DNA of 64,000 nt from Flavobacteriales bacterium UBA2104 (GTDB lineage: Bacteria > Bacteroidota > Bacteroidia > Flavobacteriales_D > Crocinitomicaceae), in the NCBI GenBank assembly GCA_002331485.1, contig DCYS01000003.1, positions 77,161 through 141,160 on the forward strand. The letters are read 5' to 3'. Every line of letters begins with the position of its first letter. Position 1 is the first letter of the stretch. Under the pieces are notes generated by a model. That model was given only the letters and a program-made list of their open reading frames with translations. It was not told where the DNA came from and did not search any database. Positions 1 through 8,389 of this stretch are shown in pieces. The position numbers were made by a program, and so were the translations under genes.

Positions 1-10
1 TTGCAATACG

Positions 11-102
11 CCCTAACTTGTTGTGAATTTGAGCCCTAACATGTTTCGGATGAATTCCTAGCTTGTTGTGCATTAACGTCCTAATTTGGCACGTCTAGAC
101 GC
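11..102. repeat. Degenerate tandem repeat, period about 23 bp
   Basis: Four imperfect units begin with CCTAA or CCTAG at about 12, 35, 57 and 80, so the spacing is 22 to 23 bases. Units 1 and 3 share CTTGTTGTG followed by an ATT. The array starts at the window edge and may continue to the left. No open reading frame explains the periodicity. It lies just upstream of the shikimate kinase gene. Confidence 0.5.
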
Positions 103-157
103 CAAGAACTTGTTGAAACTAGCCTTTCTCAAAAATCCTTTCTTCAATCAAATCAAC

Positions 158-165
158 TATCTTTG
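158..165 (+). promoter_or_regulatory. Putative -7 box (TATCTTTG) of aroK
   Basis: Matches the Bacteroidetes -7 consensus TAnnTTTG and ends four bases before the ATG at 170. No TTG -33 element is seen 17 to 23 bases upstream. If it is used, transcription would begin at or next to the start codon. Confidence 0.4.
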
Positions 166-169
166 CTAC

Positions 170-682
170 ATGAACGACAAGATCTTCCTTATTGGTTTCA
201 TGGGGGTTGGCAAATCAACTATTGGAAAGCGATTAGCCAAAAAACTTGGATACAAGTTTATCGATACTGATCAGCTAATTGAGTCTGAACAAGGTAAATC
301 AATCAATGATATCTTTAAAGATTCTGGTGAATCTACTTTTCGAGATCTAGAGACTTCGGCACTTGAACGAATTACCGATAATGAAATAAAATCCGTCGTG
401 TCTGTTGGAGGAGGACTTCCATGTTTCAATAACAATATGGAGGTAATGAATCAAAATGGAATAACTATTTATTTACAGCGACCTGCGAAAGAGCTCTTTC
501 ATCGATTACTGCAAGGGAAAGATAAAAGACCATTGCTGAAAGGGAAGACTGAAGATCAGTTAATGGACTATATTGAGTCAATGTTAAATGATAGATCCAT
601 TTATTACAATCAAGCTACTATTACTGCAGATCGTGAGCACCAGTCAATAAAATCTCTGATAGAGTTGATCAAGTCTATATAA
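170..682 (+). CDS. aroK: Shikimate kinase
   Basis: Phosphorylates shikimate at the 3-hydroxyl with ATP, the fifth step of the chorismate pathway, in the cytoplasm. The P-loop GFMGVGKST lies at residues 9-17. The shikimate-site Asp is in the FIDTDQLIE stretch, an FRDLE segment follows, and the GGG loop is in SVGGGLP. An Arg-containing lid (KDKRPLL) is near residue 125. At 170 codons it has the usual length of the family. The reading frame is open up to position 86, but the ATG at 170 is chosen because it puts the P-loop where it normally lies and excludes an odd basic leader. It ends 2 bases from the convergent oxygenase gene. Confidence 0.93.
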   Translation: MNDKIFLIGFMGVGKSTIGKRLAKKLGYKFIDTDQLIESEQGKSINDIFKDSGESTFRDLETSALERITDNEIKSVVSVGGGLPCFNNNMEVMNQNGITIYLQRPAKELFHRLLQGKDKRPLLKGKTEDQLMDYIESMLNDRSIYYNQATITADREHQSIKSLIELIKSI

Positions 683-684
683 AT

Positions 685-1317
685 CTAAACACCGGGGATT
701 GCAGCTAAAGGTGTAGATTGGTACAGCATCCATCCTGTAATACTCTTCCGATCACAATTTGATGTTAGGACTTCATGATACAATGTATCGCTTCTGAATA
801 ATATACAGCGATTCATCAAAGGCTCTATAACGCTGGGTTCTTTACCTTCAGGATATATTTTAAGCTCACCACCATCTCCTAATTTCCAATTTTCATTTAA
901 ATAGATGATCATCGAGATCATTCGGTTATTTCTTCCTTGGAACTGGTCAAGGTGTTTTTTGTAAAATGTGCCTTTTGGATATAATGCAAGGTGAAATTCG
1001 TAATCAGATAAACTCAAAAAGAAAAAGCGATTGATCAACTGTTGCATTTCGTCCAAAGAATCAAATAATAGAAGTTCATTCTGATCACGAGCTTTATCCA
1101 ACCAGTAAGTGTAGTCTCCTCTGATCTCCTCAATGATCTTGCTATCACCAGTGGATCCAATTGCAGCCTTAGTAAGTTTGTCTTCCTCGATCTTTGCATC
1201 GAAAAATGAAACTACATTTTCAAGGATGTTATTGTTCAAGAAATTGTCGATTACCACGTAATCCTGCTGGGCGAGTAAATCCATTTGCTCCTCCCAAAGT
1301 GAAATTTTGTTAATCAT
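685..1317 (-). CDS. 2OG-Fe(II) oxygenase (prolyl 4-hydroxylase/SM-20 like)
   Basis: Predicted iron- and 2-oxoglutarate-dependent dioxygenase with a double-stranded beta-helix fold. The HxD iron pair is visible at His122 and Asp124 in KKHLDQF. A second His (His181) lies in LYHEVL, and a basic residue in DRKSITGWML about ten residues later fits the 2-oxoglutarate clamp. The stretch YLNENWKLGDGGEL is typical of SM-20/P4H-like bacterial proteins. There is no signal peptide, so it is probably cytoplasmic. The substrate cannot be read from the sequence; proline hydroxylation of a protein target is one option in the family. It is transcribed alone, divergent from the lipoprotein/nnr pair. Confidence 0.8.
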   Translation of the reverse strand: MINKISLWEEQMDLLAQQDYVVIDNFLNNNILENVVSFFDAKIEEDKLTKAAIGSTGDSKIIEEIRGDYTYWLDKARDQNELLLFDSLDEMQQLINRFFFLSLSDYEFHLALYPKGTFYKKHLDQFQGRNNRMISMIIYLNENWKLGDGGELKIYPEGKEPSVIEPLMNRCILFRSDTLYHEVLTSNCDRKSITGWMLYQSTPLAAIPGV

Positions 1318-1333
1318 TTATTCAAAACCAAGT

Positions 1334-1341
1334 CAAATTTA
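1334..1341 (-). promoter_or_regulatory. Putative -7 box (TAAATTTG) of the oxygenase gene
   Basis: TAnnTTTG on the minus strand, 16 bases before the start codon at 1317. No clear -33 TTG is seen. It sits in the 67-base divergent gap with another -7-like box facing the other way. Confidence 0.4.
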
Positions 1342-1361
1342 AGTCATTCTTGCATAACTTG

Positions 1362-1369
1362 TATTTTTG
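1362..1369 (+). promoter_or_regulatory. Putative -7 box (TATTTTTG) of the lipoprotein-nnr pair
   Basis: Match to TAnnTTTG, 15 bases before the ATG at 1385. A -33 element at the expected distance is not evident. Confidence 0.4.
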
Positions 1370-1384
1370 TTTAAAATTTAAATA

Positions 1385-1795
1385 ATGAAATACTTCACTC
1401 TTCTTACTGTTGGAATTTTATTTCTTGCTTCCTGTGGCGAAACTCCTGAGATCTCAGAGGAGGATCAAAGAGAAGATATTCTAGAAAACGGGAAATGGGT
1501 TGTAGAATCTATAGAAGTGCCGTTGGAACGCATCAATAGAGGTATAAAATTCTCCAAGGATAAACAGGTCTTCTATATCGATTCTCAAGGAAGAGTAATA
1601 CCTACATATAGTGAGATCGTATATGAAATAAAAGGTGATACGCTGAGAATAGTTGATTTCAAATATGAGCAGCGCTTCATTCATGAAAAAGGTACGCTCG
1701 TAACATTGATCAAAGAGATCAGCGACGACAGAGTAGAGCTTGAAGTTATTCATCCTGAAAAGAACAAGATCGTTCTTAAAAAGCAACAACTTTAA
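1385..1795 (+). CDS. Small lipocalin-like lipoprotein, function unknown
   Basis: A lipoprotein signal is clear: MKYFTLLTVGILFLASCG with the lipobox LASC putting the modified Cys at residue 17. The mature part of about 120 residues starts acidic and then reads as short alternating beta-strands (GKWVVESIE, YEIKGDTLRIVDF, KNKIVLKK), which resembles the lipocalin-like lipoproteins common in Bacteroidetes. No catalytic motif is visible. Its stop codon is one base before the nnr ATG, so the two are almost certainly co-transcribed, although no functional link is obvious. Confidence 0.75.
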   Translation: MKYFTLLTVGILFLASCGETPEISEEDQREDILENGKWVVESIEVPLERINRGIKFSKDKQVFYIDSQGRVIPTYSEIVYEIKGDTLRIVDFKYEQRFIHEKGTLVTLIKEISDDRVELEVIHPEKNKIVLKKQQL

Positions 1796-1796
1796 T

Positions 1797-3311
1797 ATGA
1801 AGATCTTAACGGCCGAACAGCAACAAAAATTAGATAAAATAACAATGGAGAAGGAACCAACCTCCAGCCTTGATCTAATGGAAAGAGCTGCGAATCGCTG
1901 GACAGATGAATTTCTCAAGTATCTTAAAATACTTGACCATATCAATCAACCGATAAGGGTAGGAATATTTTGTGGCCCCGGAAATAATGGAGGGGATGGA
2001 CTTGTGATCGCTCGATTGTTAGATGATAAAGGCTATGATGTTACGGTCTGTTTTGTAGCACTTTCAGATAAAGGATCTCAAGAGTTTGAACACAATCGAA
2101 AAAGACTTGAAGGTCGCAAAATCAAATGGATCGATATCGATGATGATTTTCAATCAAGTGCTAGAGATCTAAACTTTACTATTTCTATAGATGCAATATT
2201 TGGGACTGGGTTATCAAGACCTGCTGAAGGACTTGCGGAAAAAGCGATCGATATTATGAACTCCTGGAATTGTCCGGTTTTTAGTGTAGATATACCTTCA
2301 GGATTATATTGTGACCGTCCAAATGGTAAGGATGATACAATTGTTAAAGCACATATGACTTTCACTTTTCAAGCTCCAAAGCTTTCCTTTTTTCTTCCTG
2401 AACAAGGTCGTTATGTCGGTGAATACAGTATAATTGATATTGATCTCGATAAAGAAGCATTGAACAGTTTAAAGGCAGATCACTTCATGATCATCAAAGA
2501 GGAGCTATCAAGGAGAAAAAGAATCAGGGAGCGATTTTCACATAAAGGGATATACGGACATGCTGGGATAATTGCAGGAAGTTCATCAACCATGGGTGCT
2601 GCTTTACTCTCATCTGAGGCGGCGATAAGATCTGGAGCAGGAATAGTGACTGCATTTATTCCAGAATCAGGGAAAACAGCATTGAATTCCAGGGTTCCTT
2701 CAGTTATGCTTTCAGAAACTGGCGATCAGATTTGTAAATCTATCAATAGAGTTGAAGGAATTACATACGGAGTAGGTCCAGGATTGGGACAATCAGAAGA
2801 GACTATAAAAGCGTTTCACCGATTCTTGCAGGATCAAAATGATCCAATTGTGATTGATGCGGATGCGTTAAATATTCTGGCTAAGAATAGATCATTTTTA
2901 GATCTTGTACCTGCAGAAAGTATTCTTACGCCACATCCAAAAGAGTTTGAGCGTCTGTTTGGAGCTTTTGAAAACTCGTATGATCGTATGGAATTGCAAA
3001 AGACTGTTGCTCAAAGACATAATTTTTATGTTGTGTTGAAAGATGCGTATACCTCGATCGCTACTCCTGAAGGTGAAATCTATATTAGTTCGTTCGGCAA
3101 TGCTGGAATGGCAACAGGAGGGAGCGGGGATGTATTAACAGGAATACTCACAGGACTACTGGCTCAAGGATATTCTCCATTAGATGCCGCGATTCTTGGT
3201 GTTGGACTGCATGGGATCTCAGGAGATCTTTGTGCTAAGGAATTAGGATTAGAAGGAATGATCTCGGAAGATCTGATCAACTATTTACCGAAAGCTTTTA
3301 AAAAGCTTTAA
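1797..3311 (+). CDS. nnr: Bifunctional NAD(P)H-hydrate epimerase / ADP-dependent dehydratase
   Basis: Repairs hydrated NADH/NADPH. The N-terminal YjeF_N epimerase domain (about residues 1-215) has GPGNNGGDGLVIAR and the later VDIPSGL motif. The C-terminal ribokinase-like YjeF_C dehydratase domain (about 225-504) has GVGPGLG, DADALN, LTPHPKEF and the nucleotide-binding NAGMATGGSGDVLTG. The 504-residue fusion has the normal length. An in-frame extension to 1740 exists but overlaps the lipoprotein gene; the ATG at 1797 follows that gene's stop by one base and starts with the conserved ILTAEQ. Its 3' end overlaps the convergent rarA by 4 bases. Confidence 0.95.
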   Translation: MKILTAEQQQKLDKITMEKEPTSSLDLMERAANRWTDEFLKYLKILDHINQPIRVGIFCGPGNNGGDGLVIARLLDDKGYDVTVCFVALSDKGSQEFEHNRKRLEGRKIKWIDIDDDFQSSARDLNFTISIDAIFGTGLSRPAEGLAEKAIDIMNSWNCPVFSVDIPSGLYCDRPNGKDDTIVKAHMTFTFQAPKLSFFLPEQGRYVGEYSIIDIDLDKEALNSLKADHFMIIKEELSRRKRIRERFSHKGIYGHAGIIAGSSSTMGAALLSSEAAIRSGAGIVTAFIPESGKTALNSRVPSVMLSETGDQICKSINRVEGITYGVGPGLGQSEETIKAFHRFLQDQNDPIVIDADALNILAKNRSFLDLVPAESILTPHPKEFERLFGAFENSYDRMELQKTVAQRHNFYVVLKDAYTSIATPEGEIYISSFGNAGMATGGSGDVLTGILTGLLAQGYSPLDAAILGVGLHGISGDLCAKELGLEGMISEDLINYLPKAFKKL

Positions 3312-4591
3312 TACTTGTTTTTCCAGCGTGACTTTAAGTTTTCTTTTACCTCTTGTTCTCTCTTTGAACTTCCAGGTTCGAAAAAGTTTGTGCCAGCTAT
3401 ATCATCAGGCATAAATTCCTGTTCAGCAAAATTCCCGGGATAGTCGTGCGAGTATTTATAACCTTTTCCGTAGTCCAGGTCTTTCATAAGTTGCGTTGGA
3501 GCATTTCTTAATGATAATGGAACGGGTAAGTTTCCTGTCTGCTTAACTATAGACTGAGCTTTATTGATGGCCATATAAGAAGCATTCCCTTTGGGTGAAT
3601 TCGCTAGATATATAGCACACTGTGAAAGGATGATCCTTGCCTCCGGGAAACCAATGGTCTGTACTGCTTGAAAAGTATTATTCGCCATGATTAACGCGGT
3701 AGGATTTGCAAGTCCGATATCTTCACTTGCAGAAATAATAAGTCTTCTGGCAATAAACTTAGGATCCTCTCCACCTTCGATCATTCTTGCCAACCAATAT
3801 ACCGCAGCATTTGGATCACTTCCTCGAATTGATTTAATGAATGCAGATATAATATCATAGTGTTGTTCTCCATCTTTATCGTATTGGGCAATGTTCTCTT
3901 GAGCAATTGAGAATACTTGTTCATTAGTGATCTCTATCTTTTTATCTGATGGAAACGTATTAATAACAATTTCAAACAACGTTAATAGCTTTCTCGCATC
4001 ACCTCCAGAAATGCGTAATAACGCATCTGTTTCTTTCAACTTGATGTCGAGGGTAGATAAGTATTCGTCTTTTTCAAGAGCATTTTCAAGTAATTGAATC
4101 AGTTGCTCTTTAGAAAGTGGCTTGAGAGTGTAAACCTGACTTCTTGAAAGAAGAGCAGAGATAACTTCAAATGAAGGATTCTCTGTCGTAGCGCCAATCA
4201 ATGTTACAATACCTTTCTCCACCGCACCAAGTAAGGAATCTTGTTGAGATTTAGAAAAACGATGGATCTCATCAATGAACAGAAGTGCACCACCTCTGTC
4301 AAACATTCCCTGGTTTTGTGCTTTTTTGATCACCTCACGAACATCTTTTACACCAGATGAAATTGCTGATAGCGTATGGAATGGCCGTTTCAATTTGTCC
4401 GCAAGTAATAAAGCAAGAGTAGTTTTACCTACACCTGGAGGTCCCCAAAGTATCATAGAAGGGAGTACACCAGCATCAAGAGATTTTCTCAGACTAGCAC
4501 CTTTTGTCAACAAATGATCCTGACCAACATATTCATCCAGGTTTTTAGGACGCATGCGTTCAGCTAATGGGGTTGTTGGTGCTTTTTTCAT
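3308..4591 (-). CDS. rarA: Replication-associated recombination protein A (AAA+ ATPase)
   Basis: RarA/MgsA/Mgs1-WRNIP1 family, related to clamp-loader ATPases, acting at stalled replication forks. It opens with the family signature PLAERMRPKNLDEYVGQ. Walker A GPPGVGKTTLA is near residue 52, Walker B LLFIDEIHRF near 105, sensor 1 ATTENPSF near 137, and the C-terminal tetramerisation domain contains IRGSDPNAAVYWLARM. The 427-residue length is typical. It is monocistronic with a good two-part promoter just upstream. Confidence 0.96.
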   Translation of the reverse strand: MKKAPTTPLAERMRPKNLDEYVGQDHLLTKGASLRKSLDAGVLPSMILWGPPGVGKTTLALLLADKLKRPFHTLSAISSGVKDVREVIKKAQNQGMFDRGGALLFIDEIHRFSKSQQDSLLGAVEKGIVTLIGATTENPSFEVISALLSRSQVYTLKPLSKEQLIQLLENALEKDEYLSTLDIKLKETDALLRISGGDARKLLTLFEIVINTFPSDKKIEITNEQVFSIAQENIAQYDKDGEQHYDIISAFIKSIRGSDPNAAVYWLARMIEGGEDPKFIARRLIISASEDIGLANPTALIMANNTFQAVQTIGFPEARIILSQCAIYLANSPKGNASYMAINKAQSIVKQTGNLPVPLSLRNAPTQLMKDLDYGKGYKYSHDYPGNFAEQEFMPDDIAGTNFFEPGSSKREQEVKENLKSRWKNKY

Positions 4592-4607
4592 TTTTATAGA
4601 TGAAAGA

Positions 4608-4637
4608 CAAAGATAACTTTTTAAGTAGCGAACTCAA
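4608..4637 (-). promoter_or_regulatory. rarA promoter (-33 TTTG, -7 TATCTTTG)
   Basis: On the minus strand TTG (4635-4637) is followed after 19 bases by TATCTTTG (4608-4615). Both elements and the spacing fit the Bacteroidetes sigma-A promoter model (TTG, 17-23 bases, TAnnTTTG). The -7 box ends 16 bases before the rarA ATG. Confidence 0.65.
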
Positions 4638-4710
4638 AGCAAAGACTTTTGTTCTGTAAATACTAATTGAATAAAAGACACGTTATTTAAATCAAACCGA
4701 AATCGCTATT

Positions 4711-5127
4711 ATGAAGAATGCTATCCTATTTTTGTTCTTATTTTTTTCACTAGTAGTAAATTCTCAAACAGTGGAAGGTACATGGAAAACTTATGAGGAT
4801 GGAGTTTTGAAGTCAGAGATCAAACTTTATAAAAAGAACAACAAGATCTACGGTAAAGTTGTAGCTATTAATAATCCAGATGATGGAGATTATGATCCAA
4901 TATGTAATACATGTTCAGGAAACCATAAGAATAAGCCATTGAAAGGAATGGTGATCATTAAAGGTTTAGAAAAAGATGGTAGCGAATGGTACGCTGATAA
5001 TGGAGTATATCATCCTGATAATGATGAATATTATGATGTTCGAATGTGGCTTGATAGTAATAATAAGTTAGCAGTTCGTGGATACCTGGGTTGGTTTTTT
5101 CAAACTCGATATTGGGTGAGGAAATGA
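4711..5127 (+). CDS. DUF2147 family secreted protein (copy 1)
   Basis: Signal peptide of about 18 residues (MKNAILFLFLFFSLVVNS, then Q) followed by a beta-rich domain starting GTWKTYEDGVLKSEI. DUF2147 markers include KNNKIYGKV, a CNTC cysteine pair, PLKGMVIIKGL and the closing LAVRGYLGWF. The family is widespread in Gram-negative envelopes and its function is unsettled. It is the first of a tandem pair with the next gene; both keep the two cysteines, the GMxII segment and the RGYxGWF end, so they look like a local duplication. Confidence 0.85.
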   Translation: MKNAILFLFLFFSLVVNSQTVEGTWKTYEDGVLKSEIKLYKKNNKIYGKVVAINNPDDGDYDPICNTCSGNHKNKPLKGMVIIKGLEKDGSEWYADNGVYHPDNDEYYDVRMWLDSNNKLAVRGYLGWFFQTRYWVRK

Positions 5128-5196
5128 TAATGTTAAATGATGTATGACATTCATCACTTATCAGAACTTCTCGTATAATAAATGACAATTTTCTAG

Positions 5197-5655
5197 TTGA
5201 AGAACCCTATATTTGATCTAAATCGAAGATTTGTGAGATTCCTCTTTATTCTATTTTTGAGCGCTTTTATTACTAGTGTTTTCGGTCAGGATATAACCGG
5301 GACCTGGAAGACTTACGACGATGAATCTGGAGTTCTTAAATCTGAAGTTAAGATCTACAAGAAAAATAATAAGTATTACGGGAAGATCATTGAACTTTAT
5401 AATCTGGAAGTAGATACAGACAATCCGATCTGTATCGATTGTGAGGATTATAGAAAAGATCAACCTGTAAGAGGTATGGAGATCATAACAGGACTAAAGA
5501 AGGATGGAGATGAATGGTATGCTGATGACTCGATATTAGACCCAAATAACGGTAAGATCTACGATTGTAAAATGTGGTTGATCAATTCTAATAAACTGGC
5601 AGTTAGAGGTTATATCGGCTGGTTTTACAGAACTCAATATTGGATAAGAAAGTAA
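5197..5655 (+). CDS. DUF2147 family secreted protein (copy 2)
   Basis: Paralogue of the preceding gene, 69 bases downstream. After a hydrophobic signal segment (RFLFILFLSAFITSVFG) it repeats the same domain: GTWKTYDDESGVLKSE, KNNKYYGKI, the paired cysteines CIDC, PVRGMEIITGL and LAVRGYIGWF. There is no ATG in frame before the signal segment. The start given is a TTG; a GTG at 5233 would also give a workable signal peptide and may be the true start. Function unknown, as for the family. Confidence 0.8.
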   Translation: MKNPIFDLNRRFVRFLFILFLSAFITSVFGQDITGTWKTYDDESGVLKSEVKIYKKNNKYYGKIIELYNLEVDTDNPICIDCEDYRKDQPVRGMEIITGLKKDGDEWYADDSILDPNNGKIYDCKMWLINSNKLAVRGYIGWFYRTQYWIRK

Positions 5656-5694
5656 AATAGGGGAGAACCATTCCTGATCCTCCCAAATATTCTA

Positions 5695-6534
5695 TTATTT
5701 CTGATCACTCATCATATAAAAGGGATTCTCTGGATTCATAAATAACGTTTTGGCATTATTTGATTTTGACAATTCAAGAATTGCTTCGATCTGTTTCATT
5801 TTCAATACTTCCTCAGTTAAACTTTCATTCAACTTCTGGTTTGCGGCCTGATTTGCCGCAGCTTGTATTTCGATCTCTTTAGCTTTAGCTTCAGCTTGAA
5901 TAATTCGTTCTTGTTTACGACCTTCTGCTCTGATCAGGATTCTTTCCGCTTCAGCTTGTTCCTCTTGCTTAACATACTGCATTCTCAAGGCATTCTGTTC
6001 AGATTCTAATTTCTGTTCAATGGCTTTTGACAATCCAGCAGGTAATTTGATACTTTTTAATAGGACTGCATCTACAATAAATCCACGTTGTTCAAGATAC
6101 TCGTTCATTAATTCAGTAATGCGTCTTTCGATCGTTCGTCTTTCACCGCTGTGCATGTCCTTTGCTAAGAACTGTGAACATACATCGGCGGCAGCAGACC
6201 TAAAAACCGCTGTAATGATCTTGTCAAATCGAAGTCCAACATCCTCAACCACAGTTATCGCCTCATCGGATTGAACTCTGTACAGAATTGATACATCAGA
6301 ATTAATCGTTAATCCTTCCTTAGATGGTAAATTCATTTCCATTTCTCGATTGATCACACGAGTAGGTACGCGCGTCACAGAGGAGGTGAATGGATTGTAG
6401 AACATTAAACCACTCTTTTTAATATTCGGGTTAATTTTTCCGAATTTTGTTTTAACACCAACTTCTCCTGGTCTGATCACAGCGCAGGATTGTAAAACTC
6501 CGATAATAGTTAAAAGTAAAATGATTCCTCTCAT
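5695..6534 (-). CDS. Prohibitin/SPFH-domain lipoprotein
   Basis: The SPFH (band 7) core runs from about residue 20 (RPGEVGVKTKFGKI) to 180, with GLMFYNPF and the prohibitin-like FIVDAVLLKSIKLP. A long Gln/Glu/Ala-rich coiled coil covers about 185-255. Prohibitins usually start with a membrane helix; here the short hydrophobic segment ends in a lipobox-like LQSC, so the protein may be lipid-anchored outside the inner membrane. The ATG at 6534 is preferred over an upstream in-frame TTG at 6555 because it gives a proper lipoprotein signal. The role in scaffolding or proteolysis control is inferred from the family only. Confidence 0.85.
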   Translation of the reverse strand: MRGIILLLTIIGVLQSCAVIRPGEVGVKTKFGKINPNIKKSGLMFYNPFTSSVTRVPTRVINREMEMNLPSKEGLTINSDVSILYRVQSDEAITVVEDVGLRFDKIITAVFRSAAADVCSQFLAKDMHSGERRTIERRITELMNEYLEQRGFIVDAVLLKSIKLPAGLSKAIEQKLESEQNALRMQYVKQEEQAEAERILIRAEGRKQERIIQAEAKAKEIEIQAAANQAANQKLNESLTEEVLKMKQIEAILELSKSNNAKTLFMNPENPFYMMSDQK

Positions 6535-6720
6535 AGTTTTTTTCTTTTTACTCAAGAAAACATCATGCCAAATTTGTTAATTTTTTGTTAATGAAATTTG
6601 GAAGACGTTTTGATTGCACTCATTCATCATTTTTATAATTGGATACACTTCCGTTGTTTTTGTTGATATTCAGAATGAAAATATTCCATGATCGAATATT
6701 TTAAACTATCTTTATTTTCC

Positions 6721-8175
6721 ATGTCTGCAGAGAGAAAAGTATATACGCTCACACAATTAAATCAGTCACTAGAGAACCATTTTTGGTCTCAGTTTGGTGA
6801 ACGTACTTTTTGGGTTACTGCTGAAATTGTCAAGGTAAATCAGAAGGGTGGTCATTATTATCTTGAACTTGCAGACAGTAGAAATAATGTGATGACAGCC
6901 AAAAGTTTCGCAACGATCTGGTCTCGCACGTATCGCCTGATACAAGATCAGATCGGTGCTACAGAATTAGCTGGTATATTGAAGCCTGGTAACGATGTCT
7001 TATTCGCTTTAAAAATTGAGTTTCATGCCGTATATGGATTGAAGTTAAATGTTCTTAACATCGACCCAACGTTTTCTTATGGTGCGATCGAAAAGAAGCG
7101 AAAAGAAGTCATTAAAAAGTTGAAAAAAGAAGGGCGCTTAGAAAAACAAAAAGAAATCAAGCTGCCCGTGATCATAAAGCGCATTGCATTGATCGGGTCT
7201 CCTGACACTTCTGGTTTTACTGATTTCAAAGAGGAGCTTCTTAATAATCATTCTTACAATAAATTTAAGATCATAGTTTTTCCTGTAAGGGTCCAAGGCG
7301 AATATGCTGCTAAAGAGATCGCAAATGCTGTTAGTGAAGCGTCATGCTATGATGTAGACGCGATAGTATTGTTAAGGGGAGGTGGAAGTAAAATGGATCT
7401 TTCAATATTTGATGATTATTTGATCGCAAGGTCTATTTCTGATTCGAGAATACCTGTTCTAACTGGGATAGGTCATGAAACAGATCGAGTTGTTGCCGAC
7501 CTTGCAGCACATACCTACTTTAAAACACCAACTGCAGTAGCGGCTCATATACATTATGCTATCAGTTCATTCTGGGAGATCATGCGCGACTATCATGACA
7601 AGGTGATTCACAGAGCACAACAAATGATCAGCACTGAGCGCGAAGCATTTACTCACCTAAATAACTACTTGCAGCATTATAGTAGAGCAATGATCCAACA
7701 CTGGAGAACTGTTTTTCAGCAGTTTGAAAATGATGTTAGTGCAGTTTCGTACAACCTTGTTCATGAGACAAAACGCGAACAGGATAAATTGATCCACGAA
7801 TTGATCTATCAAGTTGAAAGAAATGTTCAGGATCAACGCAACAAAATAGATCGTACTCTTGATGATGTTCTTGTTTCTTCAATGAATACAGTTGATAACG
7901 AACGAAGGTTTGCGCTAGAATATTTGTTGGAAAACATTCAATCCTACGGATCCAATCAAATTGATAGAGCAAGGATCAACCTTGAAAATTTAAACGAACT
8001 GCTGACGTTACTTAATCCGAACAAAATGCTTGATTCGGGATATACTATTTCAACAGTTGATGAACAAGATGTACAAACTATAACGGCTGATCTCATAGGG
8101 AAAGAGATGAAAACATTGACTGGTAAACAATTGATCAGCAGTACAATAAAATCAGTTAAGAAAATAGAAAAATAA
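6721..8175 (+). CDS. xseA: Exodeoxyribonuclease VII large subunit
   Basis: Catalytic subunit of ExoVII, which degrades single-stranded DNA into oligonucleotides. An OB-fold lies at about residues 5-110 (LTQLNQSLENHFWSQFGE, then KVNQKGGHYYLEL). The nuclease core follows with IALIGSPDTSGFTDF, LLRGGGSKMDLSIFDDY, PVLTGIGHETD and DLAAHTYFKTPTAVA. A long helical coiled-coil arm covers about 280-430. The ATG at 6721 is used rather than 6688, because the extra eleven residues are unlike the family N-terminus. xseB follows after one base. Confidence 0.95.
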   Translation: MSAERKVYTLTQLNQSLENHFWSQFGERTFWVTAEIVKVNQKGGHYYLELADSRNNVMTAKSFATIWSRTYRLIQDQIGATELAGILKPGNDVLFALKIEFHAVYGLKLNVLNIDPTFSYGAIEKKRKEVIKKLKKEGRLEKQKEIKLPVIIKRIALIGSPDTSGFTDFKEELLNNHSYNKFKIIVFPVRVQGEYAAKEIANAVSEASCYDVDAIVLLRGGGSKMDLSIFDDYLIARSISDSRIPVLTGIGHETDRVVADLAAHTYFKTPTAVAAHIHYAISSFWEIMRDYHDKVIHRAQQMISTEREAFTHLNNYLQHYSRAMIQHWRTVFQQFENDVSAVSYNLVHETKREQDKLIHELIYQVERNVQDQRNKIDRTLDDVLVSSMNTVDNERRFALEYLLENIQSYGSNQIDRARINLENLNELLTLLNPNKMLDSGYTISTVDEQDVQTITADLIGKEMKTLTGKQLISSTIKSVKKIEK

Positions 8176-8176
8176 G

Positions 8177-8389
8177 ATGAAAATAGACGACAAGTTAACG
8201 TACGAAGATGCAATGCAACGATTAAAGGAGATCGTTGGTTCATTGGAGCGAAAAGAAGTTAAGATCGACCTTTTATCTGAAACGGTTATTGAAGCTAAAT
8301 CATTGGTTGAGTATTGTAGAAAAAAGCTCGACAGTACTGAGGAAGATATTAAAAAGATCATTGATCCAGAGGATAAACTAGATGAATGA
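8177..8389 (+). CDS. xseB: Exodeoxyribonuclease VII small subunit
   Basis: Small helical subunit of ExoVII, 70 residues, the usual size. The signature LTYEDAMQRLKEIVGSLER starts at residue 7, followed by a second helix ending in YCRKKL. It lies one base downstream of xseA, and its stop overlaps the dinB ATG (ATGA), so the three genes form one transcription unit. Confidence 0.93.
   Translation: MKIDDKLTYEDAMQRLKEIVGSLERKEVKIDLLSETVIEAKSLVEYCRKKLDSTEEDIKKIIDPEDKLDE

Noticed and set aside
1481..1945. Minus-strand frame of 154 codons over the lipoprotein and nnr start
   Set aside because: Lies opposite two well-supported genes and has no domain.
5660..5690. GGGAG/CTCCC hairpin after the second DUF2147 gene
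   Set aside because: Only 5 bp of stem with a 14-base loop and a weak T tract; not enough for a terminator call.
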